A stretch of DNA of 64,000 nt from Desulfuromusa kysingii (GTDB lineage: Bacteria; Desulfobacterota; Desulfuromonadia; Desulfuromonadales; Geopsychrobacteraceae). The position numbers and the translations under genes were made by a program. Under the pieces are notes generated by a model. It was not told where the DNA came from. It saw nothing but the letters and a program-made list of their open reading frames with translations, and did no database searches. Shown here piece by piece: positions 18,461 to 28,080 of the stretch; positions within the stretch are counted from its first letter, which is position 1; every line of letters begins with the position of its first letter. The stretch covers positions 58,538-122,537 of the forward strand of contig NZ_FNQN01000011.1 in the NCBI RefSeq assembly GCF_900107645.1. Direction: 5' to 3'.

Positions 18461-19639
18461 TTAAACAAATCCCTGTTCTTGGTGTTTTGACGCTATTGCT
18501 TCGGCCAAAACGTCAAGAGCTTGAAAGTCTTGCTCCGACGGAAATCCTTTCGCAAACACGGGATCAATAATTTCAACATTAAGGTTGGGAATCATCCCCG
18601 CCAACGTTTCGACTGTTTTCCCACCCCAGCCATAAGAACCGATAATCGATAAGTACTGTGCTCGCGGACGTAACATGTTGGCAAGAAAAGTACAGTAAGC
18701 GACCGCAGGATGAGGTCCGTATAGAACTGTTGGCGTTCCAACCACAATGGTCGCGGCATCAACAAGGGCAATTGCCAACTTACCAATATCAGTCACAGAT
18801 AAATTAAAAAGCTCGACCCTGACCCCTTTTTCCGTCAGCATTGATGCAAGATAGTCCACCATTTTTTTAGTACTGTGATGCATAGAGACATACGGGAGAA
18901 TGACAACATTTTTCAGCGGGCCGGCGACCCAATCCTTATGAGCATTGATGATAAAAGACGGATTCCTATGGATTGGTCCGTGACTGGGTGCCACAATATC
19001 AATGTCGTAAGGGGTCAGTTTTTCCAAATGTTTTTCGATAATTTTCGCGAATGGCATCATAACTTCAGAGAAATAACGTTTTGATGCTTCGTAGACACGT
19101 GCTTCATCGACGGCGAAAAGATCCGACGTCGCAATGTGCGAACCAAAAAGATCACAACTGAAGAGAATTTTCTCCTCTTGCAGATAAGCAACCATCGTTT
19201 CAGGCCAATGAACCCATGGGGTATAAATAAACTCCAGAGTTTTATCACCAAGAGAGAGGGTTTCGCCATCAACTACGGTAATTATGGAATCCGCTGATAT
19301 AGCAAGAAGATCCATGAGGATTTCTTTGGCTTTTGGGGTGGTAATCAGCTTTGCATCGGGATATTTGGAGAGAACCTTTGGAATACTCCCGGAATGATCC
19401 TGCTCTGCGTGCAACGAGACCAGATAATCAAGTTGAGTGACATTTTCCAGTTGTTCTTCAAGTTCACCAAAGAATTCGGGTTCAACAGTATCGATCAACA
19501 CCGTCTTTTCACTACCTTCAACCAAATAGGCATTGTAGCTGGTTCCATCGGGCAACGGAATGAGCTGATCAAACAGACGCGCATCCCAATCGATATAACC
19601 CATCCAATAAATATTATCCTTTATTTTGCGTGGCTTCAT
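18461..19639 (-). CDS. Flavodiiron protein (FprA-type)
   Basis: A 392-residue cytoplasmic flavodiiron protein that reduces oxygen to water or nitric oxide to nitrous oxide. The N-terminal half is the metallo-beta-lactamase diiron domain with HAEQDHSG (about residues 78-85) and further ligands in the HWPETMV and CDLFGSH stretches (about 145 and 164) and the APSHGPIHR histidine (about 223). The C-terminal half (about 250-392) is the flavodoxin FMN domain. No rubredoxin extension, so an external donor is needed. In a nitrate-respiring anaerobe it would serve protection from oxygen or NO. AGGAG precedes the ATG. A palindrome TTGATTGATCAA at 19663 is close to an FNR site but has only two spacer bases. 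Confidence 0.93.
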   Translation of the reverse strand: MKPRKIKDNIYWMGYIDWDARLFDQLIPLPDGTSYNAYLVEGSEKTVLIDTVEPEFFGELEEQLENVTQLDYLVSLHAEQDHSGSIPKVLSKYPDAKLITTPKAKEILMDLLAISADSIITVVDGETLSLGDKTLEFIYTPWVHWPETMVAYLQEEKILFSCDLFGSHIATSDLFAVDEARVYEASKRYFSEVMMPFAKIIEKHLEKLTPYDIDIVAPSHGPIHRNPSFIINAHKDWVAGPLKNVVILPYVSMHHSTKKMVDYLASMLTEKGVRVELFNLSVTDIGKLAIALVDAATIVVGTPTVLYGPHPAVAYCTFLANMLRPRAQYLSIIGSYGWGGKTVETLAGMIPNLNVEIIDPVFAKGFPSEQDFQALDVLAEAIASKHQEQGFV

Positions 19640-19786
19640 CTCATGCTCCTATGCTGAATAAATTGATTGATCAACACCATGATAACGGAAGATTAAAGTT
19701 GTAAGACTATCATACCATCTCTGCAGAATTGTGCCGGTCCCTTAGCGACAACTCACTGTCTATCTGTCTACTTGCAGGATATAGGT

Positions 19787-20431
19787 CTAATCGGAACCCA
19801 TCAAGTTTTCAATGTGTTGAATAAGTTCACCTGGGAAACGCGTCACAACATCAGCTGTTGATATTTCCACCTCTTCACCAAATCCCCAAGCAACTCCAAT
19901 GGAGAAGATGCCATTCTGTTGCGCAGCGTGGATATCGTAATGAGTATCACCTATCATGACGCTTTTATCATGTAAGCAATGATGCTCGGTCAGAATGTGC
20001 CGGACTAATTCCGGTTTCGGTATTGTCGATGACCCGCCATAGACTCCTTGGAAATAGTGATCTAAGCGAAAATGTCGCAGCACATCACAGGCCGTTGCAG
20101 TCTTTTTAGTTGTCGCAATAAAAAGACGATAACCATTGGCAGCCAGCTGCAACAGGACATTGTCAATACCTGCGTATAGATCATTAATTTTATAACCAAC
20201 AGTAGTGTAGTCGTGCCGAAAGAATTCCACTGCTGCGTTGACAATATCTTCATCATTCGTTTCCAGCAAGCTACGGAAGGACTCGTCGAGAGGGGGGCCA
20301 ATATAACGATTCACATCTGTCCGCAACATGGTCGCAGCATTCATCTTATGCAAAGCGTAATTGAATGATTGAAAGATTCCTTCACTGGAATCACTGATTG
20401 TGCCGTCAAGATCAAATATGACTGTCTTCAT
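19787..20431 (-). CDS. HAD-family phosphatase, phosphoglycolate-phosphatase type
   Basis: A 214-residue soluble haloacid-dehalogenase phosphatase. Motif I is FDLDGTISDS (residues 5-14), motif II is ATTKK (about 106) and motif IV is MIGDTHYDIHAA (about 158). The cap between residues 15 and 85 places it in the Gph/PGP subgroup (PGMB-like cap). Substrate is not certain: phosphoglycolate, pyrophosphate or a sugar phosphate are all possible for this group. GAGG precedes the ATG. It is followed on the same strand by the flavodiiron gene but with 147 bp between. Confidence 0.85.
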   Translation of the reverse strand: MKTVIFDLDGTISDSSEGIFQSFNYALHKMNAATMLRTDVNRYIGPPLDESFRSLLETNDEDIVNAAVEFFRHDYTTVGYKINDLYAGIDNVLLQLAANGYRLFIATTKKTATACDVLRHFRLDHYFQGVYGGSSTIPKPELVRHILTEHHCLHDKSVMIGDTHYDIHAAQQNGIFSIGVAWGFGEEVEISTADVVTRFPGELIQHIENLMGSD

Positions 20432-20461
20432 ACCTCATTCCTCAAATCCGATGCTGATCAA

Positions 20462-21466
20462 CTAGAAGCGGTTAAGCATCGGAATCAACTGCATATAGTC
20501 ACGATAACTGAGCGTGCTATGCCAATGGCCGCTGAACATCCCGGCGGCCACACCAAAGGTAAACACCAGCAAAACCAGAGCAGGAAACAGCCAAACGGGC
20601 AACACCCGGGGGCTGCCAAACAGCCCCATCTGCAAGACTTGATGCTCGGGGCAACTTTGCACACAACTTAAACAGCCGGTACATTCCATAGAATAGACCT
20701 GTTTTTTTCTGGAGACGTTGATTGATGCCGGACAGGCACGATCACAACTTCCACAACCAGTACAACCATTGATGTCACGGGTAATCCGACTGGGGCTTAA
20801 AAAACTAAAAAAACCAAGCAAAGCTCCATAGGGACATAGATAACGACACCAGAACTGGCGAATAAAAAAAGATAAGACCGCTAAAGTCAAAACAATCACA
20901 ATGCTAAGCGTTGAGGGGTTAGTGAAGAAGTGGAGCATCTTCACATCACTGAGAGCCCAGTAGGGACTGGATAAAAACCCCTTAAGTGCAGGGCCAGGCA
21001 TTCCGAACAGAATCAACTTGACGAAAAAAAACAGCAACAGATATTTGGCACTGCGCAGCACAAGATCCAACCAGCGCCACGGTTTTATCCTGCGACCGAT
21101 CAGCCGTTCACTACTGCGCCAGAGCCATTCTGACAACGTTCCCACCGGGCAAATCCACGAACAGAACGATTTTCGGGTCAGCAATGCTAAGGCCAGGAAG
21201 GTCAAAAACAAGACCAAAGCAGCCGGATGAACCGGATCAATAATCCCGTTTAAAATCCAATTTTTTAAACTGACCAAAGCTCCAATGGGCAAAAAGGCTT
21301 CGATTCCCGGTGGCCTTGTGACCAGCGGGCTCTTTCCTTGACTGACAAAGTGTGCAACAAAACGTGAGAACTGAAACCCCAGATAGATGCACCAGAGAAG
21401 AAAACCACCTTGAACCAGATTGCGCCAGAACACTGGCTTGTGGCTATATTGACTAATTTGTTTCAT
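20462..21466 (-). CDS. Membrane polyferredoxin, NapH/CcoG-like
   Basis: A 334-residue membrane protein with five to six hydrophobic segments, two CxxxCP motifs at the membrane face (FCSWICPVG near residue 111, WCRYLCPYG near 210) and a C-terminal pair of [4Fe-4S] motifs (CTGCGSCDRACP near 235, CTGCLSCVQSCP near 259). This is the pattern of the NapH/NosR/CcoG group, which moves electrons across the membrane or helps assemble metalloenzymes. No nap or nos partner is beside it. Its promoter region has a perfect FNR-type box, so expression under oxygen-poor conditions is likely. Confidence 0.85.
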   Translation of the reverse strand: MKQISQYSHKPVFWRNLVQGGFLLWCIYLGFQFSRFVAHFVSQGKSPLVTRPPGIEAFLPIGALVSLKNWILNGIIDPVHPAALVLFLTFLALALLTRKSFCSWICPVGTLSEWLWRSSERLIGRRIKPWRWLDLVLRSAKYLLLFFFVKLILFGMPGPALKGFLSSPYWALSDVKMLHFFTNPSTLSIVIVLTLAVLSFFIRQFWCRYLCPYGALLGFFSFLSPSRITRDINGCTGCGSCDRACPASINVSRKKQVYSMECTGCLSCVQSCPEHQVLQMGLFGSPRVLPVWLFPALVLLVFTFGVAAGMFSGHWHSTLSYRDYMQLIPMLNRF

Positions 21467-21666
21467 AATTGCATTTCCATTCAGGTCACTGTTTTAATCC
21501 TGAAGCCTTGTCAACAGATTATTTGTCTCTTGCACAGCTTCAACCACTCCAAAGCATTTAACAGTCATAATTTGCCCTCCCCTGTTGGACATTCCGATAG
21601 AGAGACAATATTCTTATAACTGGAGATCAAGCATACCGACCATAGCAAATGAACTCGGTATAAAAA

Positions 21667-21680
21667 TTGATTGATATCAA
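21667..21680 (-). promoter_or_regulatory. Perfect FNR-type box
   Basis: TTGATTGATATCAA matches TTGAT-N4-ATCAA at all ten positions. A -10-like TATGGT (minus strand, 21640-21645) lies where a class II site centred at -41.5 would put it. The downstream gene is the NapH/CcoG-like polyferredoxin. Confidence 0.7.
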
Positions 21681-21764
21681 AGTTTTAAAAACAATCTTTG
21701 TTTCTATAACACTTTCCCGACAAAGACATAAAATAAAACCTTCAAGGATCAAAACGCTCCGCAG

Positions 21765-24700
21765 TTAAGGATCTTTCGTCGTCCAGATAAAAATCAACGG
21801 AATAAAGACCAGAGTCAAAAGGGTTCCGACCAGTAAACCACCTATAGCGACCGCTCCAAGAGGTGCCAATCGTTCCAACCCGATAGCGGAACCAAGAGCC
21901 ACTGGAAGCATACCAGCAGCAACGGCAAAAGCGGTCATCAGGACCGGTCGCGTCCGAATGCGGATACTTTCAAGCATGGCCGATTTTTTATCTATCCCTT
22001 CGCCAATCTTTTCCTGAGCGAAGTGAATCAGCAGGATGGCATTATTGACGATAATCCCTGAGAGGAGAATAAAACCCATCATGGCAGGCATCGAGACATG
22101 GTAACCAAGCAACAACAAAAACCAGGAGGCTCCGATAATAGTCAGTGGAATTGAGAGGATAATCAACAATGAAATTCGCACCGAATTAAACAGGGTGATC
22201 AGAGTAAAAAACAAAAGAATCACAGCAAAACCAATTGCCCCCACCATGCGACCAGCTGAATTATTGAATTCTTTAATATCCCCAACTTGTTCCATCTTCA
22301 CTGAGGGAGGCAGATTGACGTCCTGAAAATTCTTCTCAAAACCTTCCATGATATGAGAAATCGCCGATTTCTCTCGAAAGCCATAGACATTGAGGGTGTA
22401 GTTCAGCCCTTCCCTATTGATGATTCCCGGCTCCAAGGCACGAACCACTTCGGCAATAGCGAACAGTGGGAGCTTTTCCCCTTTCGGAGTGTCAAGCAAC
22501 AGGTTTGATAGAATTTCAAGCCGATCTCTTTGTGCTGCGGGGAGCCAAACACGAACCCCAAAATCAAGGTTGTTGACAGCAGGAAATGTCGCGACCTGAA
22601 CACCGCGAAGCAATGCTTGCAGCTGAGAAACAATATCTTCATGAGTCATCCCGTAAAGGGCGGCTTTTTCTCTATCTATAGCCAGATCATAGACCCGTTT
22701 ATCTATATCCCAGGTGCGAGAAACTGAGATGATACCACGAGTGGCATAGAGAGCCTTCGCAACTTTATCACCGGCGATGACGAGATCTTCAAATTCTGGT
22801 CCAGAGAGGAGAATGTCGATGTTTGCCCGGATACTGGAGAGGGCTGTTGCACCATAATCAACGACCTCCAACTGTTTGATATTTTCAATCTGTGCCAACT
22901 GTTCTCTTAATTTGCGGCCTATATCCCAAACCGAATCATGCCGTTCATAACGATTGACATAGGTCGCAATAATGACAATATGGTCTGTTGCCGAACCACT
23001 GCCGATACTCAGAATTCCCGCTTCACTACCGATGGCAGAAGAGAGATATTTAAGCGTGCCGTTTGCGGCAATGATTTTATCAACTTCGCGGACAATCTTC
23101 CGACTTGCGTCAATCGGCAGATTGGGATCTGTTGTAATGCTGATGCGAATTCCACCGGTATCCATCGGCGGCATCAATTCCCTGCCGACAGTCGGCATTA
23201 CACCTTTGACACTGACGACAAACAGCAGAAACAAGACAACAAAATAAACAACTGCCACAGACTTATGTCCCAAGGCTGCTGCGACCGCCTGCCTGAAAAA
23301 CCCCTGAATCGCGCCATTAGCCCTGCTGGTCAACTTATGAAAAAAAGCTTCCGTCCGTAACAACCATGGATATTTTAAAGTCAAAATCTTAAGCGAAAGC
23401 AATGGCACAGCGGTTATGGAAATGACGTAGGAAGCCGTAAGCGCCAGTAATAATGTCGCCGCCAATGGCCGAAACACCGTCTGCGGGTAACCGCCGACAA
23501 ACAAGATCGGAGCCAGTGCAATCATGGTTGTGATGGTCCCGGAAAGGTCGGCAAACATAATTTCCTTAGTCCCATCCATAACCGCTTTACGGATATCCGC
23601 GCCCAATTCTCGATAATGGCGCTCAATATTTTCCATAACCACAACGGCATCATCAAGAAGCAATCCCAGCGCCAGAATAATGGCCGTGAGAGTGACAACG
23701 TTAAACTCAATGCCGACAATCCACATCAGAGCAATTGTTGAGGTGTAAACCAGTGGAATAGTAATGAGAACAACAAGAACCTGCCTGAAACTGGCCAAAA
23801 AGAGAAAAACGATAAATATCGACATGAGAATGGCATCACGCAGCGACTCAAACATATTATCCGTCGATTGAATGATCGTATCTTTCTGGGTGTCGGTCGT
23901 CTCAAATCGCAGTTGCGGATACTCTCTCTGAAGTTTTTCAACCTCAGCCTCGACACTTTCAACGGTGCTAACGACATCACTGTCACGTCCCCGTTGGACC
24001 GCCAGAGCGATCGACTCATTGCCATTACCATAGTAAATCGCACTATTTTCATAGTGACCAAAATAGATATCGGCAACATCAGCTAAAGTGATATCTGCAC
24101 TTAAACGTAATGATTGCAGACCGGCAATGTTCTCTTCTCGAGAGGATGAACGCAGTAAGTAACGACTCTGTTCATTGGTGAGAAAGCCAATCGCATAATC
24201 TCGGTTATTAGCCTGTAATCCTGCCAGCACGGAACCGATACTCAACTGAAAACGATCGAGCTTTTCTTTATCTAAAACAATCTGGATCTCTTTTTTATAA
24301 CCACCAAACACATCCACATTGGCAACCCCTGGAAGCTTTATCAGTCTCCGCTGCAATTGCTGCTCGGCAATTTGACGGACGTCAACAAGTGGCAAGCTAT
24401 TTTTGGGACTGACAGCAACAATAATCACTGGAGCGGTTGCGGCAGAAATCTTATGAATCTGCGGTTCTAAAATATCACTTGGAAGTAAAGAACGAATTTT
24501 ACTGATGGAATTATTGACGTCGCTAGCAGCCATGTCGAGATTTTTACTGTACTCGAACTCAGCCCGGATGACGGAAACCTCATCAATGGTCGAAGAATAA
24601 ACCCGACGCACCTGATCAAGAGTATAGAGTTCTTCTTCCATGGGGACGCTGACATTGGCGGCAATATTTTTTGCTGATGCACCCGGCTGAACGACGACAA

Positions 24701-24845
24701 CGGCAACCTCAGGATAATTGGATTCAGGGAACAGTTTCCGGTCGATTCGGTTATACCCCAACAGTCCCAGCAACAAAAATAAAGCCAGGAAGGAATAGAT
24801 AAAAAAAGGCCGCCCCAACAACCGCTCAACCCAGTTATTTTTCAT
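21765..24845 (-). CDS. RND-family efflux pump, inner-membrane subunit
   Basis: A 1,026-residue proton-driven RND transporter with twelve helices and two large periplasmic loops. Helix 4 carries the paired aspartates of the proton relay (GLLLDDAVVVMENIERH, about residue 400). With the adaptor and TolC-like channel upstream it forms a tripartite exporter. The acidic helix-4 motif and loop pattern favour the HAE1/hydrophobic compound group rather than CzcA heavy-metal pumps, but the substrate cannot be read. The ATG at 24845 was used; an upstream in-frame ATG at 24878 lacks a ribosome site. The start overlaps the end of the adaptor gene. Confidence 0.93.
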   Translation of the reverse strand: MKNNWVERLLGRPFFIYSFLALFLLLGLLGYNRIDRKLFPESNYPEVAVVVVQPGASAKNIAANVSVPMEEELYTLDQVRRVYSSTIDEVSVIRAEFEYSKNLDMAASDVNNSISKIRSLLPSDILEPQIHKISAATAPVIIVAVSPKNSLPLVDVRQIAEQQLQRRLIKLPGVANVDVFGGYKKEIQIVLDKEKLDRFQLSIGSVLAGLQANNRDYAIGFLTNEQSRYLLRSSSREENIAGLQSLRLSADITLADVADIYFGHYENSAIYYGNGNESIALAVQRGRDSDVVSTVESVEAEVEKLQREYPQLRFETTDTQKDTIIQSTDNMFESLRDAILMSIFIVFLFLASFRQVLVVLITIPLVYTSTIALMWIVGIEFNVVTLTAIILALGLLLDDAVVVMENIERHYRELGADIRKAVMDGTKEIMFADLSGTITTMIALAPILFVGGYPQTVFRPLAATLLLALTASYVISITAVPLLSLKILTLKYPWLLRTEAFFHKLTSRANGAIQGFFRQAVAAALGHKSVAVVYFVVLFLLFVVSVKGVMPTVGRELMPPMDTGGIRISITTDPNLPIDASRKIVREVDKIIAANGTLKYLSSAIGSEAGILSIGSGSATDHIVIIATYVNRYERHDSVWDIGRKLREQLAQIENIKQLEVVDYGATALSSIRANIDILLSGPEFEDLVIAGDKVAKALYATRGIISVSRTWDIDKRVYDLAIDREKAALYGMTHEDIVSQLQALLRGVQVATFPAVNNLDFGVRVWLPAAQRDRLEILSNLLLDTPKGEKLPLFAIAEVVRALEPGIINREGLNYTLNVYGFREKSAISHIMEGFEKNFQDVNLPPSVKMEQVGDIKEFNNSAGRMVGAIGFAVILLFFTLITLFNSVRISLLIILSIPLTIIGASWFLLLLGYHVSMPAMMGFILLSGIIVNNAILLIHFAQEKIGEGIDKKSAMLESIRIRTRPVLMTAFAVAAGMLPVALGSAIGLERLAPLGAVAIGGLLVGTLLTLVFIPLIFIWTTKDP

Positions 24846-25911
24846 CAGTCGACCCCGAGGAAATTCTGACTTCACCATAAACGGGAAGTAAACTCAGCTT
24901 TGCCTCTGTTGCCAAAGCGACCGGGTGGTTGACACAGGGGGAAATTATAGCAAAACTGTCATCCTTTACTTGGACACTCACTGCGATTTCACTGAAATGA
25001 TCTTCCTGATAGGTCATGATGCTGCTCCCTTGGTCTCGATGTAACAGACTCTGGAGCGGGATAGAACACCCGGTTGCAGTTTTTGTAACAATTGAAACAG
25101 TCAGATAGCTACCACTGGGTAGGTTTAATTGTTTATCGGGAACGATCTCGGCCACCGCTAAACCATTTTGCGCATCATTATATATACGACTTATCCGACC
25201 GACCCTCTCCCCTTGGTACAGAACCATCTGCCCGGTCTGTAGCTCTGCTGATTCAGGGACAAAACTCACAATAAGTTTCTGCGACAGGGAATTAAGGGTA
25301 AGGATAGATCGCCCTGGTGAAGCTAGGTCGCCGGGATGGAGTAAAATGGTTCCAACGATCGCATCAAAAGGAGCCTTAATATTCATATACTTAAGTTGAC
25401 TCTTTAAACCGATGATCTTTTGTTGCAGATCGTTTACTGCGGCCTGCGCTGTACTCCTGGTCACGTCTGAGGCCTCAAGCTCTTGTTGCGATAAACCACC
25501 GATATCGTAGAGAGAAAGGTTACGTTCATATAGCCCCTGATCGTATTCATACTTCTTCAACGCGGCATTAAGTTGGGCCTGCACAGACTTGAGATTGGCA
25601 ACAATTTCCTCCTCATCGAGCTTAACCAGCAGATCACCTACTTTAATTCGCTGACTCTCATGGATTGGTAACTGACGAATCCAAGCAGAATATTTTGAAG
25701 AGATCGCCGTAGTTTCAGCAGCTTTAAGCTCAGCCAGATAACTGTGCGTTTGCATCAGCGTTCGCTCGACAGGAAGAGTTGTCCTCACAGAATGAATCAT
25801 CGGTTGCGCGACCGGAATGGCAGCATTTTCATGACGACGCTTCGTTAGCAGCATGGCCCCAGCCACAATCATGACAATGACAAAAAGGATGATAAAGAGT
25901 TTTTTTTTCAC
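24835..25911 (-). CDS. Membrane-fusion (periplasmic adaptor) protein
   Basis: A 358-residue adaptor of the RND system. A signal anchor (residues 3-23) is followed by a lipoyl half-motif, a long coiled-coil hairpin (about 85-160, QAQLNAALKKYEYDQGL and following), and the second lipoyl half with a beta-barrel domain. It bridges the inner-membrane pump and the outer-membrane channel. The start is GTG, overlapping the TolC stop as GTGA, with GGAGA just before. It is co-transcribed between tolC-like and RND genes. Confidence 0.92.
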   Translation of the reverse strand: MKKKLFIILFVIVMIVAGAMLLTKRRHENAAIPVAQPMIHSVRTTLPVERTLMQTHSYLAELKAAETTAISSKYSAWIRQLPIHESQRIKVGDLLVKLDEEEIVANLKSVQAQLNAALKKYEYDQGLYERNLSLYDIGGLSQQELEASDVTRSTAQAAVNDLQQKIIGLKSQLKYMNIKAPFDAIVGTILLHPGDLASPGRSILTLNSLSQKLIVSFVPESAELQTGQMVLYQGERVGRISRIYNDAQNGLAVAEIVPDKQLNLPSGSYLTVSIVTKTATGCSIPLQSLLHRDQGSSIMTYQEDHFSEIAVSVQVKDDSFAIISPCVNHPVALATEAKLSLLPVYGEVRISSGSTDEK

Positions 25912-27242
25912 CTTGATTCTCCAGTTTCCAACAAATATTGAAGATAATAGCCTGCGACTTCATAAGCATAACCCGCAGCAATAAAACGACTTTCAGCTAA
26001 TTGATGCCGCGCTTTGGCGTACAATAAGTCGTTAAGAGATGTCGCCCCCTTATCAAAACGTACTTGTTCGATCGCCGCAGTTCTCTGTGTCAGTTCCCGC
26101 TCACTTTGAGCACTTTGATAGTCGCTGACACTGGTATTAATTTTCGTCACCGCTTCCTTCACCGCACGTTTTAATTCAAGCTTCGCTTGCGTCTGTTGGT
26201 GACGGCTATGTTGTTCAACAAATCGAGCTTTTCTGATTTTGCTTTGTGTACTGCCGAAATCAAAAACCGTCCATTTGAGACTTAATCCCCCCTGCCAAAG
26301 GTCTTGATTGTTCCAGTTGCCACTATCAGCATGACTACTGTCATTAGGGCCAAAGTTCTGCCCATAGGCAACATTTAAAGCGATCTGAGGATAAAGACCT
26401 GCTGCCGCTTTCTGAACTAACTTGGCATCTTTGCGAACGGTCAATTCAGCAGCCCGCAATCGCTCGGTGGTCTTTAATTGATCGACAAAATCACCCTGTA
26501 AAGGTTGAGGATTGTCCACCGTCAGGTCAAATTTCTGCAGGGGAGGAATCGCCTCAATGTTGAGCTGACTTGCTAATGATCCACTTAGAATGTCGATGTC
26601 TGCATTGATCTGCACCAGTCTCGCACGCGCATTTTGCAGATCGGCAGCAGCCTTTAGTTGATCAACAAGTGCTTTCCTCCCGAAAGTTAACTCATGAGAA
26701 ATCTGTTCGTAGAGTTGTTGCGACGATCGGACATATGCCGCCTGAGCAGATGCTTGTTCCTGCAATGAAAGAATGTTGACGTAGAGGCTTTTAACGTTAT
26801 AGATCAATTGCTCTTTACTTAATGTCAACGCCGCAGCAGCCAACTCTCTTTGCAAAGCAGCAACTTCAACTGACCGCGTTTGTGCAAAACCGGTAAACAG
26901 TTGCACTTCGTAGTTGATTCCTGCGACGAAAAGATCCTCAGTGGTCGGCACGGCCAGAGGATTAGAAGCAATGGCCCCCGGCGTCAAAGGTGCTAACGTA
27001 TGTGGCAGATTATAATGGGTGTAGCTGGAGACAAGATTCAACTTCCCGTATTTTTGCCCCTGTCGGTCAGCTAAGTCAGCTTGGGTAGTCTCCAAATTGA
27101 CCTTCTGCTTTGCCATCTCCGGATTGTTCCTTAAAGCGAGTTCCACACATTCATTCAGGGTCATGGCTGAAGCCTGACTCATCGGCTGAAAAACAAGCAG
27201 ACAAAGGAAGACTAAAATTGGATTTACAGATAATGTTTTCAT
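25908..27242 (-). CDS. TolC-family outer-membrane efflux channel
   Basis: A 444-residue TolC-like protein with a signal peptide (about residues 1-26, ending SQASA) and the two-repeat helical barrel layout of the family (MTLNECVELALRNNPEMA at 27; a second repeat near 240). It gives the exporter its exit duct. It is the first structural gene after the TetR regulator and is followed directly by the adaptor, whose start overlaps its stop. Confidence 0.92.
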   Translation of the reverse strand: MKTLSVNPILVFLCLLVFQPMSQASAMTLNECVELALRNNPEMAKQKVNLETTQADLADRQGQKYGKLNLVSSYTHYNLPHTLAPLTPGAIASNPLAVPTTEDLFVAGINYEVQLFTGFAQTRSVEVAALQRELAAAALTLSKEQLIYNVKSLYVNILSLQEQASAQAAYVRSSQQLYEQISHELTFGRKALVDQLKAAADLQNARARLVQINADIDILSGSLASQLNIEAIPPLQKFDLTVDNPQPLQGDFVDQLKTTERLRAAELTVRKDAKLVQKAAAGLYPQIALNVAYGQNFGPNDSSHADSGNWNNQDLWQGGLSLKWTVFDFGSTQSKIRKARFVEQHSRHQQTQAKLELKRAVKEAVTKINTSVSDYQSAQSERELTQRTAAIEQVRFDKGATSLNDLLYAKARHQLAESRFIAAGYAYEVAGYYLQYLLETGESR

Positions 27243-27287
27243 CGAATTATCTCACAAAATTCATACTGCAGTTACACAGGTTGAGGG

Positions 27288-27893
27288 TTAAGCATTAGTG
27301 ATCCCGCGCTGATAAATAGCAAACACCTTTGAGGCATTCTGTTTGATACGCTTAATTTCTCCAGCAAGCAGTGATTGCACCACTAGACCTTGAAGCGTAC
27401 CAATGAAAAGAATGGTTGCCGCTTCGGTATCGAGTTTGATATCGAAATCCTGCCTCTCTTTCCCCTCCTCAAACAGTTGCTGCAAACACGCACGATAACG
27501 ATGAAGCAACCTCTGCACCACCAACTTAGATCCGGTTTCTTCAGGCCGTTGTAATTCTGCAAAGAGGATACGTGGCACTCCAGGAAACTCACTGACAAAA
27601 TCGACGTGGGTCATAAATACCGCTCGCAACACAGCATGGGGCGATAATCCAACTTGGAACTGTGCTTCGACCTGTCCCACCAATAGCTCCTCTACCCACT
27701 CCATCACCGCTTCAAATATTGCTGACTTATTAGCAAAATGGCGAAACAGTGCTCCTTGTGTAAGGCCCATGCGTTTGGCAATTGCCGCTGTTGTTATGGT
27801 GTTTGGGTCCTGTTCACCAGCGAGTTCGATGACTGTTGCAACAATGATCTTTTTACGTTCATCAGCAGGTAGATGTTTTGCATTCACTTTCAT
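27288..27893 (-). CDS. TetR-family regulator of the efflux operon
   Basis: A 201-residue TetR repressor. The N-terminal helix-turn-helix is at about residues 28-60 (NTITTAAIAKRMGLTQGALF then RHFANKSAIFEAV); the C-terminal ligand domain follows. It is first in the operon with tolC, adaptor and RND genes, and a 22-bp perfect palindrome lies 13 bp before its start. Autoregulation with derepression by a pumped compound is the usual scheme and fits here. Confidence 0.9.
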   Translation of the reverse strand: MKVNAKHLPADERKKIIVATVIELAGEQDPNTITTAAIAKRMGLTQGALFRHFANKSAIFEAVMEWVEELLVGQVEAQFQVGLSPHAVLRAVFMTHVDFVSEFPGVPRILFAELQRPEETGSKLVVQRLLHRYRACLQQLFEEGKERQDFDIKLDTEAATILFIGTLQGLVVQSLLAGEIKRIKQNASKVFAIYQRGITNA

Positions 27894-27905
27894 ACAACCC
27901 CCAAA

Positions 27906-27927
27906 AGATAGTAATTAATTACTATCT
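27906..27927. promoter_or_regulatory. TetR operator candidate, 22-bp perfect palindrome
   Basis: Each half is AGATAGTAATT or its complement AATTACTATCT, with no spacer. It sits just upstream of the TetR gene, so repressor binding would block the promoter of the whole efflux operon. Confidence 0.75.
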
Positions 27928-28080
27928 TCATGTGGATAATATTTTTTGTCAAGAGGGAATCTAAATTTAATAAGTTTAACAACAGGATTAAATTGAATGT
28001 ACGGAGAGAATGGAGCTCTGTTTCACGGATTAACAGATCCAGTCAAAAGCTTTAAGGAAGAGAAAAGAGAATCTAACGCC

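Noticed and set aside
19663..19674. TTGATTGATCAA before the flavodiiron gene as an FNR site
   Set aside because: Only two spacer bases instead of four; kept as a note, not as a site.
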